NCBI GenBank assembly: GCA_001695595.3
Contig: MBPM02000053.1
Span: 1 to 64,000, forward strand
Length of the DNA stretch: 64,000 nt
Reading direction: 5' to 3'
DNA from: Plasmopara viticola
Lineage: Eukaryota; Oomycota; Peronosporomycetes; Peronosporales; Peronosporaceae
The notes under the pieces are model-generated. The model did no database searches. It was not told the DNA's origin and saw nothing but the letters and a program-made list of their open reading frames with translations. The stretch's first letter is position 1. The number at the start of each line of letters is the position of its first letter. Below, in pieces: positions 19,426-30,786 of the stretch. The position numbers were made by a program, and so were the translations under genes.

Positions 19426-22400
19426 CTGAACTATTAACAAAATGAAGTACATGTCTCAGGACCAATGTTTATTGCGTAAAAATAGGAATTACTTTGATAT
19501 TTAGTAATTGTAAAACAGTTTACTCATAAAGCGTTTTGTCAGTAAAGATGATTAAATTGACCCATCAAAGCCTTATCAAGGCTTGGTACGAAAATTATTA
19601 TAGGCTTTTTAACGCAGGCAATCAGCAATTGCAACTCAGACTTGTTCTTAAAATAGAGCAAAGTTCACAGACCGCAACCCAAGCTTCTTCAAGATAGCAG
19701 CTATAACAGCCCCGTGGCAATTATGATCGGTCTAAATTCGAGCCGTTAAGACTAGTCTTCTCTGAGATTGCGGCAGTATGATCAGAAACCAAAGACGTAA
19801 TGCATAAGACAACAGCTGTGCTCGGCCTAGAGGGGAGCATTTTATGGATGTACACGGACCCGAAGTGGTCAGTGCGTGTGTGAAATTATATAAAGACGTT
19901 CTTTTAGAGTATATTAAGCAGCCGGTGCCGAGATCGTCAGCGTCAATGACGCCGGCAATTCAAGCGTTTATTCCACCCAAACCAAAATCATTTGCGGTAA
20001 ATGCGGACACATTCAAAGGAAGGCAGAAATTTATTTTGCCTTCAGCGAAGAGGTCGAGTGTCCGCATTGCCGCGGTAGGGCAACAGAGAGTGGTCGGGCA
20101 ATCTTAGATTCGACATTCAAACATACGAATGGACACCAAAATGCAATATTTTGATTGAATATGCGCTCTGCTTCAATAAAATCGGGAGCATAAGCTCACG
20201 CAAATTAATTCATAGCCGAGTACTGGAAGCGGTCACGCTTTTATGCAACCGTCCAAGGTAAATATACTTTTATGCACTTCATATAGTAGTTAGGAGCTTC
20301 GCTGGCTGGAACGGGTTCCGAGGACAGTAATAACAAATGATGTTACGAACAGACTGCGCACGAATGTAATTCGGAGAAGAATAGTGAACCTTTTCACGCG
20401 GCTATGAAAAGTGGCTACAAATACCAAGTTATCTTCCAGGCAGCACAGGTAGAAGATGCGCACAGAGTTAGGGAATATGGGGACGCTGCGTTTTCACGGC
20501 TTAGCCAATGCGATGAAAATGATGTTAATATTCTAGCCTCGTGAAGTGTAGCATAAAACCGGTGCTTCGTTTGTGCTAATACCTGACATAATATATGCCT
20601 ATGCAGTAAGCGCATCGAACTAATCTTGCAGCTAACCAGTCACCTGGGTGATCGCAAAAAAACGCCAACATTTAGTAGGCTCGAGACGGTCTGCTGGGTA
20701 AATATAAGCTTCGTCGAGTCTTAATGATAGGTTCTAGACCTTTGCTCTATGGTGTTTGCTTGCTAGTGGTGAAGCTACACTAAATAAGTTCGGTAGAGAC
20801 GTCCTAGCCGCTATTTGTCTGGAGTGGTTTCTCCGACACGGGTTTGACCAACTAAAGAAATGTCGTGAATTACACTAATCTAATTTTCAGCAAACCAAGA
20901 GCCACACCTTCATATTGCTATGAAAATCGCCTACGAAACGATCGCCAAAGATCTAGAAATGAACTCTGCTCGTGTCCTAGCACTCTTAGCGAAAATTGTA
21001 GCTTATCGACGATGCAAACCACCATATTTAAAAATTCTTGAGACGTCAAAATATTTGACGCTGTACTTCCAAAATGTCAACCATATGCTGAGGCTTTTTG
21101 AGCGATCTCAGTGGATCTCGATTACAAGTTTTCCGACTTTGATAGCGCTAGGCGCATTTCTCATAGAAGTGGACGCCGGTAATGATATCAATTACGGTGT
21201 GGAATGACTGGAACGCCACGGGCATTAAGCCGGCTGTCGATATATGCCACCCGCTCAGGTCCTAGATTCTTTGGTGAGTCACAAAATCGCCTGCTAGAAA
21301 GGGCTTTTGGCGCGGACAATAGACCTCATCAATAAACGTGTTGGGTCAGAAGGAGAGGCACTGATGGTGCTAAATCAAAAGTCGGGAACGTAGAGTGGCA
21401 TGTATATCAATGAAATTGTCTTACGAAGTTGTATTTGCTATTTGATGGTGATGGCTTGGCTGGTGTTGAGGTAAATACGGGCAAGGCCGTATCACTGCGC
21501 GCGAAGTAGCTTTAAGAATCTTAAGTGGAGACTGCACTGGCTGCCTGTGATAAATGAGATGGGTCAAAGCAGCACGGGCGAGCTTCTATAACTGCACGCT
21601 GAATGGCGTGTCATACACTAAGCAGCGATTGAAGTGAACAGCGTTTTCTGCAAAGCATACAAGATTTGGTTGGCTGTAGGCCAAGAACCTAAGAGGAGAC
21701 CCTGACGACAAAAAAAGAGTCTACCCACCACAGACAACCATGAATATTGCAAGCTGGATTTATCGCTTGACAGAGTGGACGAAAGCATGAGGTATGTGGG
21801 GCTACCCTTATTTTGACACACGTCCAAATGAGCGGAGCACTTAGCTAGAAGTCAAAGATGAAGTCATTCATCAGTGCACAATCATGCGACATAAATATGA
21901 CATGAACAGTCACGTTGAGAACATCAATCTCGTCAAATAGTAGCCAAATTCCAATGCGCTCACCGAGCAATGTAGGGCGTTCTCGGTTAGGGAACATCTC
22001 AGAAGGTATGTCGCTTAACGACGATATCGCTCGGCTATGTGTGCTTCTATAAAGATGCTGGAGAAATAAAGGCAAGCATTGCGGAGATTCTAATCCATCA
22101 CTTAAGAGTCTGCTTAAACCGGGCGAGATATCCATGGCAGAGCTTAAAAAGACTTGTAAGACTGACATCATAGCAGTGTACGTGGTCATGAAGAAATTAA
22201 TTTCTCATCGCTATTTAGTAAAATGGTTTGAATAGACGGGCTCAATCTTTAAAATTATCAGTTTCTAATATCTTTTAGAAAGGATGTATAACTGTTCGTC
22301 ATAAAATTGACTTTAAAGAAATACGTGACCTGGCTGTTGCCTTAACCAAAGAAGTAGTGAGATAATATTGAAGCTTTTGTCGGTGCAAGGCATGAGGCAA

Positions 22401-23793
22401 AAATGGGAAATCAAAGTAAGTTTCTTCACGCCGACATTCTGTTTCAGATACTTCAACGGCAAGTGACGCATCGTGCTTGCTTACATTAAGCTAAATGTTG
22501 CCGCCATCTAGAGAAAGAAGCGGGTCCTTGCCGCAAAGTAATCTGGTGAAATGTGCAATGCGCTGTTAACTCGATTGAGTTGATGGATAATATCAATCTC
22601 TTGTGTGAGCAGGTGATCTACTATTCACCAGAGTCAGCACTTTAAGCGGTTTACTCAAGGAGTGAATGGCCATGCTTAAAGGGCTTTTAAACGTGCCATC
22701 GACATTCAACATCTAATGTCACAATTGTCCAAGCTCACAAAGATACACTTGTATGGTCATACAAATTAGCAGAAGAAAGACATGTAAAACAAAATTGCCC
22801 ACTTGCGAGCAGTGCTCGAGTGCATAGAAACTTCGCGCTGATACAAATATTAGTGTATCGTAGGCGAAGAAGAAAAAATTATGGATGCTCAATTCAAAGA
22901 TAAGCCTTCAAAAGATCCTGTCTCATCCTATATTTCTTATTAGTATTCTTTTCGAGCATGACACTGCAACGCAACGCATTGTGCAGCATAGATTTGAAGC
23001 AAGATGAAGCTTGACGTTAAATCTTGAGTATTGCTATTCTTCGTTCACTTAGTTACGTATTGCAACGCATGGAATGACCTTTGAATACCTTAGGTCGGTG
23101 TGGTATCATTTCAGCACGTTAGTTACCCTTTCCAGCTTGCTGTAGAATTTTAAAGTGTCTAGCTACACTGATCGTGGCATATGCCTATTCGGTGCGTCAT
23201 TTGACAGTCAAATATTCGTTTGTTGCGTTCGTATGGCGGCGTCATGTCTGTTTAAGACGGTAGCAATGTGCGCAAGGTTCGTACTGACAGCGTCGTCGAC
23301 GTTAAGGACTTATACAGCATAATTTAATGGCCCCTTGTGGGAAGGCGTAATCATCATCATACTCTTGAATGATGTTTCCCATTCTGATATTTAAGCACTA
23401 GAGAGGGGTAAGTCATTACGATTTCGTCCTGTTCAAACAAGGCCGAAGCGGCCATGATCCGGATATCAATTGTCACAATTATTAAAGCAGTCGCGACTGC
23501 TTACGGAGGTCATCACTTAATGTGGTTTGGCGGACAGCAATCAAGTACGAAGTATTTGATTGCTGTAGAGGCGCGTGCTAATTGAACGACAGCGCAAAAT
23601 ACATTTAAAATTAAGTGGTACGCTTCGATAGATTTTAACTCATCCAAATTTAAAATTTTGTGAATACGACCACTGCCATCAGCAACGCGTCCGCCTCTCC
23701 AACTCTCGTGAGCTGTGCCGGATTGACAGACACTGCCTGACTCGGCAGGAGCACGAATGAGGATGTGGTATCAAATTACAGTAGCGTCGGCGG
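19426..23793. other. Gene-poor spacer
   Basis: This is about 4.4 kb of AT-leaning sequence with only short scattered ORFs. Possible relics are an 87-residue plus ORF at 19844-20107, a 95-residue plus ORF at 20920-21207 and a 114-residue minus ORF at 21845-22189. None shows a domain signature, signal peptide or neighbouring frame that would extend it. It is probably eroded transposon sequence. Confidence 0.4.
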
Positions 23794-26436
23794 CTATACC
23801 TTCCATTTCTGGAGAAGACTTTCGAACACTCCGGATAGAGAGAAATCCATAGCTCTGTCTTTCATTAGCTTCTTTAAAAGTTTGGCCCACATCACATCAT
23901 CGTGTGAAGTCTTTAATAATTGATCCAGTATCGCCTCATCGGCGTTCTTTTTTTCAAGTTCCATAATGCCCTTGTACCAGTCAGCAAGCTCTTGGCTCGT
24001 CAAATAATCGTAAGCAACAATGAGGCTGCGCTCGTATTTTGAAGGTGCTGCCGCATTGTATGGCTTTCCAATCCAGGAGTGAAGAAGCGCACTAAACACA
24101 CCAGGTAGCGCGTAATCTTCCTTCCGCAGCTGAAGACCCTGCTCTTCTAGCTTCAGATGCTCCTTCCGCAGCTTGTTCAAAAGGCGAGCCCACACAAAAT
24201 CATCGGCCGATCTCTCTCGCAATTTTTCCAACACGAATGCATCGGGATTGTCACTCGAAAAACGTGCATACGCAATCAAGTTGACAAAACCTTGGCTCTC
24301 GAGAAAACTTGAACACTTGCTATATAGATTTGACGAGACGGTAACGCCAGCACTGCCGTGTGTCCAGTACGCCAGAAGAGTTGTCACCAAATTCGTAAAG
24401 AGAGGGTTAACCTTGCTTTCGTTGTTTTGCAAAAGATAGAGCACTTTGGCCCACAATGCTTGGTTCGAAGATTGAGCTAATAAATGTTCCCACAACGCTG
24501 CGTCGACATTGTCCATGGATTGTACGTTTTCGTGCATTTGAAAAAAGGAGGAACTCTTTAGATACTTGATCATTAAGCTCGGTAAATTCAATTGTGCTGT
24601 CTGTGCTGCGTCGTGGGACAAAAGAAGAGCATCGAACGCGCTGGAGGCGACAGCGGAAAAGGTTTGCTCTTGTTGCAGCTTGTAGAGAAACTTGGCCCAC
24701 ATATATTCATCGTTTGACCACTGGAGCAGTATATTCACTAGCTTTTTGGTTTCCGGAGAAGTCAGTGGCGTGAGTCTGTCGCGGATAGTCACGGCACAAT
24801 TTAGCAAAAAGTTATAAGCACTGATGAGCTGCTTATCTGCAACATTGTATGGCTTCCCAATCCACGAGTGGAGAAGAGCGTTCAACACCCCAGAGAGGGG
24901 AGCGAGCACACTCTGATCCTCGTGGAGGGCGTTAAGAGCTTGGGCCCATACATGTTCGTTTGTCGATTGCTCCCGCAATTTCTCTAGCAGAAAGGTATCG
25001 GGATTGTCACTTGAAAAATGCGCGTACAAGCTCAAGTCAACAAACTTTGAATTGGTCAAGACATCTTTACTCATGCTGAACGGGGACGATTCGGCTAGTG
25101 TAGCGTCAATCTTTGACCACTCGGTCCACGAATGAACCAGTGTGGTCAACACACCATTGAGAGGAGCAGAAACGCTCTTGTCGGTTTTTAACATGTACAA
25201 CACTTTGGCCCACATGAGTTCATCGTGCGACTTTTTGAGTAATTCTGCCAATAACTTCGCATCGAAATTTTTCCCAGAGAATAAGCGTCCGTAATTTCGA
25301 GAGAGTTCAGGACCCGTCAGATATTTGACCGCCTGGCTGGGTTTGCACTTGTCTTCTCCGAATATAACGATCTCGTATGGTTGAAGAAGATAGTCAAACA
25401 CGCCAGAGGGAATGGTAGGCACACTATCGTCAGTCTGCAGTATATACATCAGTCTAGCCCACATGAGCTCGTCCGTCGACAATTTTAGCAGTTTTTCCAC
25501 TACCACCGCGCCCACTTCCTTGCTAGTCCTCGTCACGTCGTTGCAAACTTCCAAAAATTCCGGACTCGTCAAAACCTTGACGGCATCGATGGGTCTACAG
25601 TTCCCTGGAGCTATTGCTTTTAACCGGACAAGCTCGTCGAACACACCAGAAAGTGGCATCATCACAGTATTGTCCTTTTCTAGTTTGTAAACAAGTCTAG
25701 CCCACATGATTTCATCCTCCGATCGCTCTCGCATTTTCGTCACCATAAACGTCGCAAAATCCTTTTCGCCAATGATTTGGAACTTGTTCCAGATCAAGTG
25801 ACCCACACGTCTAACGAAGACTTCGTCGTCCCAAATAACGGAAAGCCCGAGCGCATCGTACATGTCCTTTGTCGAAATACTCGAGAACCACTTTTTCTCC
25901 ACCGCAGCCGCTATGATACGAAACTCGTCATTCGACGTCGCTTTCCCTGCTTCGAGAAAGTTCAGTAGATTGTGACTGATGAGTGAATTTCTCTTCAACT
26001 GGGCGGCCAAAAGATCAAGCACGACTTCCTGCTCCTCCGGTGACTTGGTGCCGAACCAAATTATCAACTGATCAAAGTGATTATCAGAAATTTGCGTCAA
26101 CTTTTTGATCGCGTGCACATCGAGCAAATTATCAAACTTTCGCATATCATCGACAAGGAAATTTTGCTTGTGAAAAAAATCAATCACATCCTTTGAGATG
26201 AGTTTGCCAGCGAACGGCTGGAGCTCATTTCGCACCGCTTGGTTAACATTCGAGAAAGAAACGGTGCGCTCCTCGACGACTTTGCCCACTGTTGACGAAG
26301 CGTACGTTCTCACGTGCTGAGTGGGAATGGCAGCGACAGCATTAAATACAGCAACCTCCGCTGTGGCAGTCTTGGCGCTTTTAAGGGCGAGTCCCCATAG
26401 CAGGATGAGGCGCCATGATGATAGCTTGACATCCAT
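23794..26436 (-). CDS. Secreted W-helix repeat protein (RXLR/WY-type effector candidate) 1
   Basis: This is an intronless protein of 880 residues with ATG at 26436. The N-terminus is a signal peptide (hydrophobic LILLWGLAL, residues about 9-18), followed by QHVR (40-43) in the place of an RXLR motif and EER at about 55-57. The remainder is helical and repetitive. Eight copies of a helix with the core [DN]-x-x-x-W-A-[KRQ]-x-L-x-x-L are present (for example DELMWAKVLYMLKTD and DEYMWAKFLYKLQQE), each followed by a segment such as GVFDxLLxSW. Units are about 80-100 residues. The architecture matches tandem WY/LWY effectors of oomycetes, which act inside host plant cells and often bind host proteins. 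It is paralogous to the genes at 30787 and 47654. The host target cannot be inferred. Secretion is well supported; translocation is inferred. Confidence 0.85.
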   Translation of the reverse strand: MDVKLSSWRLILLWGLALKSAKTATAEVAVFNAVAAIPTQHVRTYASSTVGKVVEERTVSFSNVNQAVRNELQPFAGKLISKDVIDFFHKQNFLVDDMRKFDNLLDVHAIKKLTQISDNHFDQLIIWFGTKSPEEQEVVLDLLAAQLKRNSLISHNLLNFLEAGKATSNDEFRIIAAAVEKKWFSSISTKDMYDALGLSVIWDDEVFVRRVGHLIWNKFQIIGEKDFATFMVTKMRERSEDEIMWARLVYKLEKDNTVMMPLSGVFDELVRLKAIAPGNCRPIDAVKVLTSPEFLEVCNDVTRTSKEVGAVVVEKLLKLSTDELMWARLMYILQTDDSVPTIPSGVFDYLLQPYEIVIFGEDKCKPSQAVKYLTGPELSRNYGRLFSGKNFDAKLLAELLKKSHDELMWAKVLYMLKTDKSVSAPLNGVLTTLVHSWTEWSKIDATLAESSPFSMSKDVLTNSKFVDLSLYAHFSSDNPDTFLLEKLREQSTNEHVWAQALNALHEDQSVLAPLSGVLNALLHSWIGKPYNVADKQLISAYNFLLNCAVTIRDRLTPLTSPETKKLVNILLQWSNDEYMWAKFLYKLQQEQTFSAVASSAFDALLLSHDAAQTAQLNLPSLMIKYLKSSSFFQMHENVQSMDNVDAALWEHLLAQSSNQALWAKVLYLLQNNESKVNPLFTNLVTTLLAYWTHGSAGVTVSSNLYSKCSSFLESQGFVNLIAYARFSSDNPDAFVLEKLRERSADDFVWARLLNKLRKEHLKLEEQGLQLRKEDYALPGVFSALLHSWIGKPYNAAAPSKYERSLIVAYDYLTSQELADWYKGIMELEKKNADEAILDQLLKTSHDDVMWAKLLKKLMKDRAMDFSLSGVFESLLQKWKV

Positions 26437-27240
26437 GGATTAATCACAATTATGCGACATTGTGTCGGGGTCTAGTATACCGTAAAAATCCAGAGTGTAT
26501 AAGCAAATAAAGTCGGTTTAAGGTCAAACAGTCCACTCACATACACCGTGCGGATCTACTTTACTGCTTCGACTCATCCTCGAAGATTTTACAGAGATTA
26601 CGCCTTCAATTTTATTGAGCTGATATTTAATGGGACGGCGTTTGAGGCAAGAGTAGGTATGTGTTCTTAGTGTCCATCGGACATCTGGTCTCGCACTAAA
26701 TGCGTTGCAAAAGGTGATTGGTATTACTGGCACTGTTAAAAAGATGGTGTAATAGTGGGGTTCGTCCGAGTTGGACGAATCCCCTTACGCCCCTTTAGGA
26801 TTCTCGGCAATCACGGCTTGATTCTTTTCACCGCAATGTGAGTGGATCTACTGACCACACCCAAATACAAAGTAAGATTAAACCGTTTGCGTATTTGTCA
26901 TGCATGATACGAGATTGTTTTGTTGGACTATACGATACGCGCAGCTCGTAGCTATTTATGCTAATAAAAATTGTGGGAATATCTACCTCTAAAAAGCACA
27001 TAAAGCGCACCTAGTCCCTTTCAAAATAGACATACATACAGACTCAGTTGCCCTCCTACGTCTTGGGCTACCCAAAGTATTCGCATCAGCTTAGGGATCA
27101 AATAACAAGAGCTCAAGAATCATGTTGTGGATCTCGCCGGTCACCTTTCAAATTCAAAGCATATTCTTTTTGGGGGAGCCTGCCGTGCGGAGCTTGTACA
27201 GCTGACTCTATACATTCGGACCTATCCTAAAGCTCACAAG
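26437..27240. other. Spacer with a hairpin
   Basis: Only short ORFs are seen here, none convincing. The notable feature is the hairpin at 26757-26784, listed separately. Confidence 0.4.
26757..26784. repeat. GC-rich hairpin, possible transposon (Helitron-like) terminus
   Basis: GGGGTTCGTCC (26757-26767) pairs with GGACGAATCCCC (26773-26784) around a 5-base loop, with a one-base bulge. A short pyrimidine-rich stretch ending CCTTTAGG follows. A subterminal hairpin shortly before a CTRR-like end is the signature of a Helitron 3' terminus, but no 5' end or Rep/helicase sequence is visible. It could instead be a transcription terminator or chance. Confidence 0.3.
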
Positions 27241-27577
27241 AATACTGTAATGTAATGTAATGTATTACGTTATCGCGTTGCCAAGTTATGCACGTGCTAG
27301 GCTCAGTCTGGCTAGTCCACGGCATAGAGTGGTGTCCGCATACGTCGAGTCTCGTTCGGCGGGCAGTGCAGCCAGCACTGAGGTCTTGAGGGTCTTCCAT
27401 TAGTTTGTTTATCTCTGACTTGGTAAGAGCCCAGGTGGCGCCCGGTGCTGGAGACCGTCGCGTCGAGGGTGAGACTCGTTAGAGACCTGCAGATGCCCGA
27501 GAGCACCTGCCCGAAGCGCGCGAGCATTTAGCCCCCGCGCTTGGAAGGAGGGCGTCACCCCAAACTTTTCCGAAAAA
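27241..27577 (-). repeat. SINE-like dispersed repeat, copy 4
   Basis: This is a full-length reverse copy. The low-coordinate end is the tail (GTAATGTAATGTAATGTATTACG), and the high-coordinate end is the 5' end (CCAAACTTTTCCGAAAA on the plus strand). AATACTG occurs at both junctions (27241-27247 and about 27578-27584), a short likely target-site duplication. Its tail is of the ATTAC type, as in copy 3. Confidence 0.85.
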
Positions 27578-27584
27578 ATACTGG

Positions 27585-30500
27585 ACCCTGTTTAGAGTTA
27601 ATTTTAGTACATTAACTGAATAATGGCTACGATTAAAAAAAAGATTTGTGCTGAATTAACTAGTCAAACCGCACCGCATTGTACACTTCCTCGCGTCACA
27701 CCTGAAAGTCAATCGCACGCCAAAGTGGAAAAAGTGAATGCTGAAACGCTTGCGAAGCTCTGGGATAGATAGAATCACGTTCGCAAATATGTCGGACGAG
27801 CAGTTTGCACTGCTCAGAATTCTCGTTGAATCTTATGGACTCAAAAGATAGCTGCATTTGCATCCCTTTGTACTGCCGAGAAACTGCAACTCGCTTTGAT
27901 GCTAAGGTTTAACATGACTCGGAGCTTAGGTAGAAATTGATCAGGTAGCCTCGGCAGTGCCGTCTGGGGGTGCACGCTGATGAAGCTTCAATTTTGCACC
28001 AACAGAATACCGAAGTTGTTTTTCTGAATTGAGGTGGTAAAGAATTTCGCCAGGAAGGTCTTAAACGTCGATGATCAGGTACGCATGGCGTTTGCACGGG
28101 AGGCCGGGCTAAAATTTGACTCTAATATTGACCACCTCACTTAAGTGTTTCGTGTTCTGAGAACGCAAAAAGTAAGATAGGAGAGCAATGTTCCTTTCGG
28201 CGAGTTTTGAGAGTAGCCAGTACTCAAGCTTTTTTTTGCCACGACGTCAGCCTCATAAATATACGTATGAGGTTATAATTTTACGGCCTTCATTACTAGT
28301 GCGCTGCTCCTCAAACGTTTCGAGATGACTGTGCTAACAGACAGGCCAAGGGTAGGTCCCGCCTTTCATTTGGCTCTTGCAGAGCAGCAGAAATAATACA
28401 AAAGGCGCTTTAACTCCCTTTTAAATAAATTATGGCAGGAGTACGGCTTGCTTCTCCGGAGTGCCATGGATAAGGCTACACGACCAAGAGTATCCACCCA
28501 CTAATCTATGCCTCAATGAACTTGCGTGCTACCGAGAAAAGCATTATACTTTTTCTTTTCTACAGAAAAGTAGGGCACATGACGCGTGCTTGTCCGATAA
28601 GGCTCGACAAAGTAAATCTTCATCTCGTACGAGGAATTGAAGGGTCGCTGACACCCTTAAAGTCTGGGGATTACGACTCTGGTAAGGAAAGATGGAGTAT
28701 TTATAATAGGTGTGGGGTCGATACACACCATGGTAGCTTTGCGCCCCTAGACGTCGATGGTAGATATAGCAAGCCTGTAACAGAGGGCCTTCTTCAAAAT
28801 AGAGCGATAGGCGTGAAGCTGTTGCTCATCGTAGCAGGGTAACTAATTATAGCGAAAAAGAGCAATACGAGATACGTTATGTGAGTGGATACTAGATCTT
28901 ACGCTATTTGAGACGATTTTGTGTGCTACGTAACAGTGACATATGAGCATCGACATCAGACGCCAACGCGATGAAAAAAAAACTAAATCCGGACCGAAAT
29001 TTTTTTGTCATCTTTGTAGTTACATGTACACAAAGGCGCAAGCCAGCAAAGCAATACAGGTAAACTAGGTTGTGAACGAATTGAGTTCCATCATTCAAAA
29101 AAAGCAGTACTTGGTAGTAAGATACCACTCTTTTCAATTTGTTTTGTTGTCGGTAGTAACAAGATGATTGCATGATTAGGTACAGCTCGTTTGTTCGGCA
29201 ACTTCTCATCACTTTAATAGCAAAGGTAAGCTACAAATTATGAAATTACTCTTTGACGCAGCTGTAGTATTTTCAATACTTTAAAAGCCTTCTTAGATTG
29301 TTTATACTGAGGACAGATTTGCGCACCCAGCATTTCTACTAGCGGACGATACTGGCGGGTATTATAGAGACCACGAACCAGTCTAACATAAGCGATTATC
29401 TGCATGTTACTGGCTTCGCTATTCTCACTTGAAATTGTTTAGGTGTCGATTTTGCAGACAATATGATTATATACAGTTACTCGCTTAATTTGGAACATCT
29501 CATCACTTCTCTTTATCGATCCTTGAGTCTTATATCTGTACTCGGCGTCAAGAGTTTGTCGGTCTTGTGGGATTTTATTCATTAGGCAAATTCTTTAAAA
29601 AAGATGATTGGACTTAAAGCGACCTTGTCAAAGACCATGATCAATGCTCACGGACGGGCAAACGAATGACAATTTCATATGCTTACCATGCCTGTATTAC
29701 TGATGACCAGCAAAATCACTTAAAGCCTGTAGGCAATTGTGTTGAATTTAAAATAAATTAGGCCAAACTTGGCACGTACTACGTTCACCACAACTTTAGA
29801 CAACATCGAGGGCTATGGTAAATCATACCAAGCTGGTAGAGCAGTTGTTAAGTATTTGCAGTCAAACTATGCTACTTTTGGATAAAACATATAAAACAAC
29901 TAATGCCAAGAAGCTAAAAAATTGGTAGCTTTACGGAGCAATTAGGAGCGAGTGCGGTATCTTTATCGGACCGTATTTCAAGACCAATCAGACTCGGCCG
30001 ATTTTATTGAACTAAGCTTTGTGCTACTCCATGTATCTACTAGCCGGGTCTAGCCGCTAAAATGGTATCTTTGGCGGGAATTTACAAGCCATTTGCGCAG
30101 CTTGTATCTTCGTAAGTATTACTCGTGAGGATACGAAGTAAATTACCGACGGTGCTACTTACGAGTATGTAAGCTTGCTAGCGCGTTATTCGTTAAATAT
30201 AGCACGAATGCATTTCTGTGCTACTGCAATGTAATGGATCACAATTAAGCAATTTTCCACTCGATAAAAGGAATATTTGGACTCTCTATATAATTTAGTG
30301 CACGTCTCGAGAGCATGTACCTCGTAATTTCTCAGAGCGAAGTCCGTCCAACAACGCATCGAACCCTATGCTACAAAATTTATACATTCGTATTTTTGCT
30401 CCACACATTAGTCCAAAGAATTCATGCAGCAACGGTCACTTGCTTTTCTTAAATTTTCCTAGATTTACTATTATCTATTCAATAGTTAAAAAAAATTGAA

Positions 30501-30786
30501 ATAATTTCGAGATATGTGGTGTTTCGCACACTACTTATTGTTTGCAGGCAAAGTAAACACTGCATAAAGTAGTGAAAAAGAGACAAAAGACATGATATGG
30601 TCAAAAAATCTGAAAATTTAACATAAGTCCAAAAAAACAGGAGATAGGCAAACAAACTAATGCTTGACTCCTTCCTAATTGCACCGCGTCCGCTTCGTAA
30701 GCTGTGTCGAATCAACACGCACTACCTCATTTGACAAAATGTGACTAAGTATGTGCTGGTTGTCTAAAGTTGAGCTGCTTTGGCGG
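27585..30786. other. Repeat-relic spacer
   Basis: No intact gene is seen. Near 27623 a short frame begins MATIKKKICAELTSQTA and dies quickly. A possible gag zinc-knuckle relic at 28516-28650 is listed separately. The remainder (28.9-30.8 kb) is AT-rich with no recognisable coding sequence. Confidence 0.4.
28516..28650 (+). pseudogene. Possible retrotransposon gag zinc-knuckle relic
   Basis: The frame contains YRKVGHMTRACP, the second half of a CCHC knuckle (C-x2-C-x4-H-x4-C). The two first cysteines are replaced by hydrophobic residues. The surrounding frame has no further gag features, so this is a weak call. Confidence 0.3.

Noticed and set aside
24173..25690. Plus-strand ORFs opposite effector candidate 1 (and similar ones opposite candidates 2 and 3)
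   Set aside because: They are antisense shadows of repetitive coding sequence with no independent motif.
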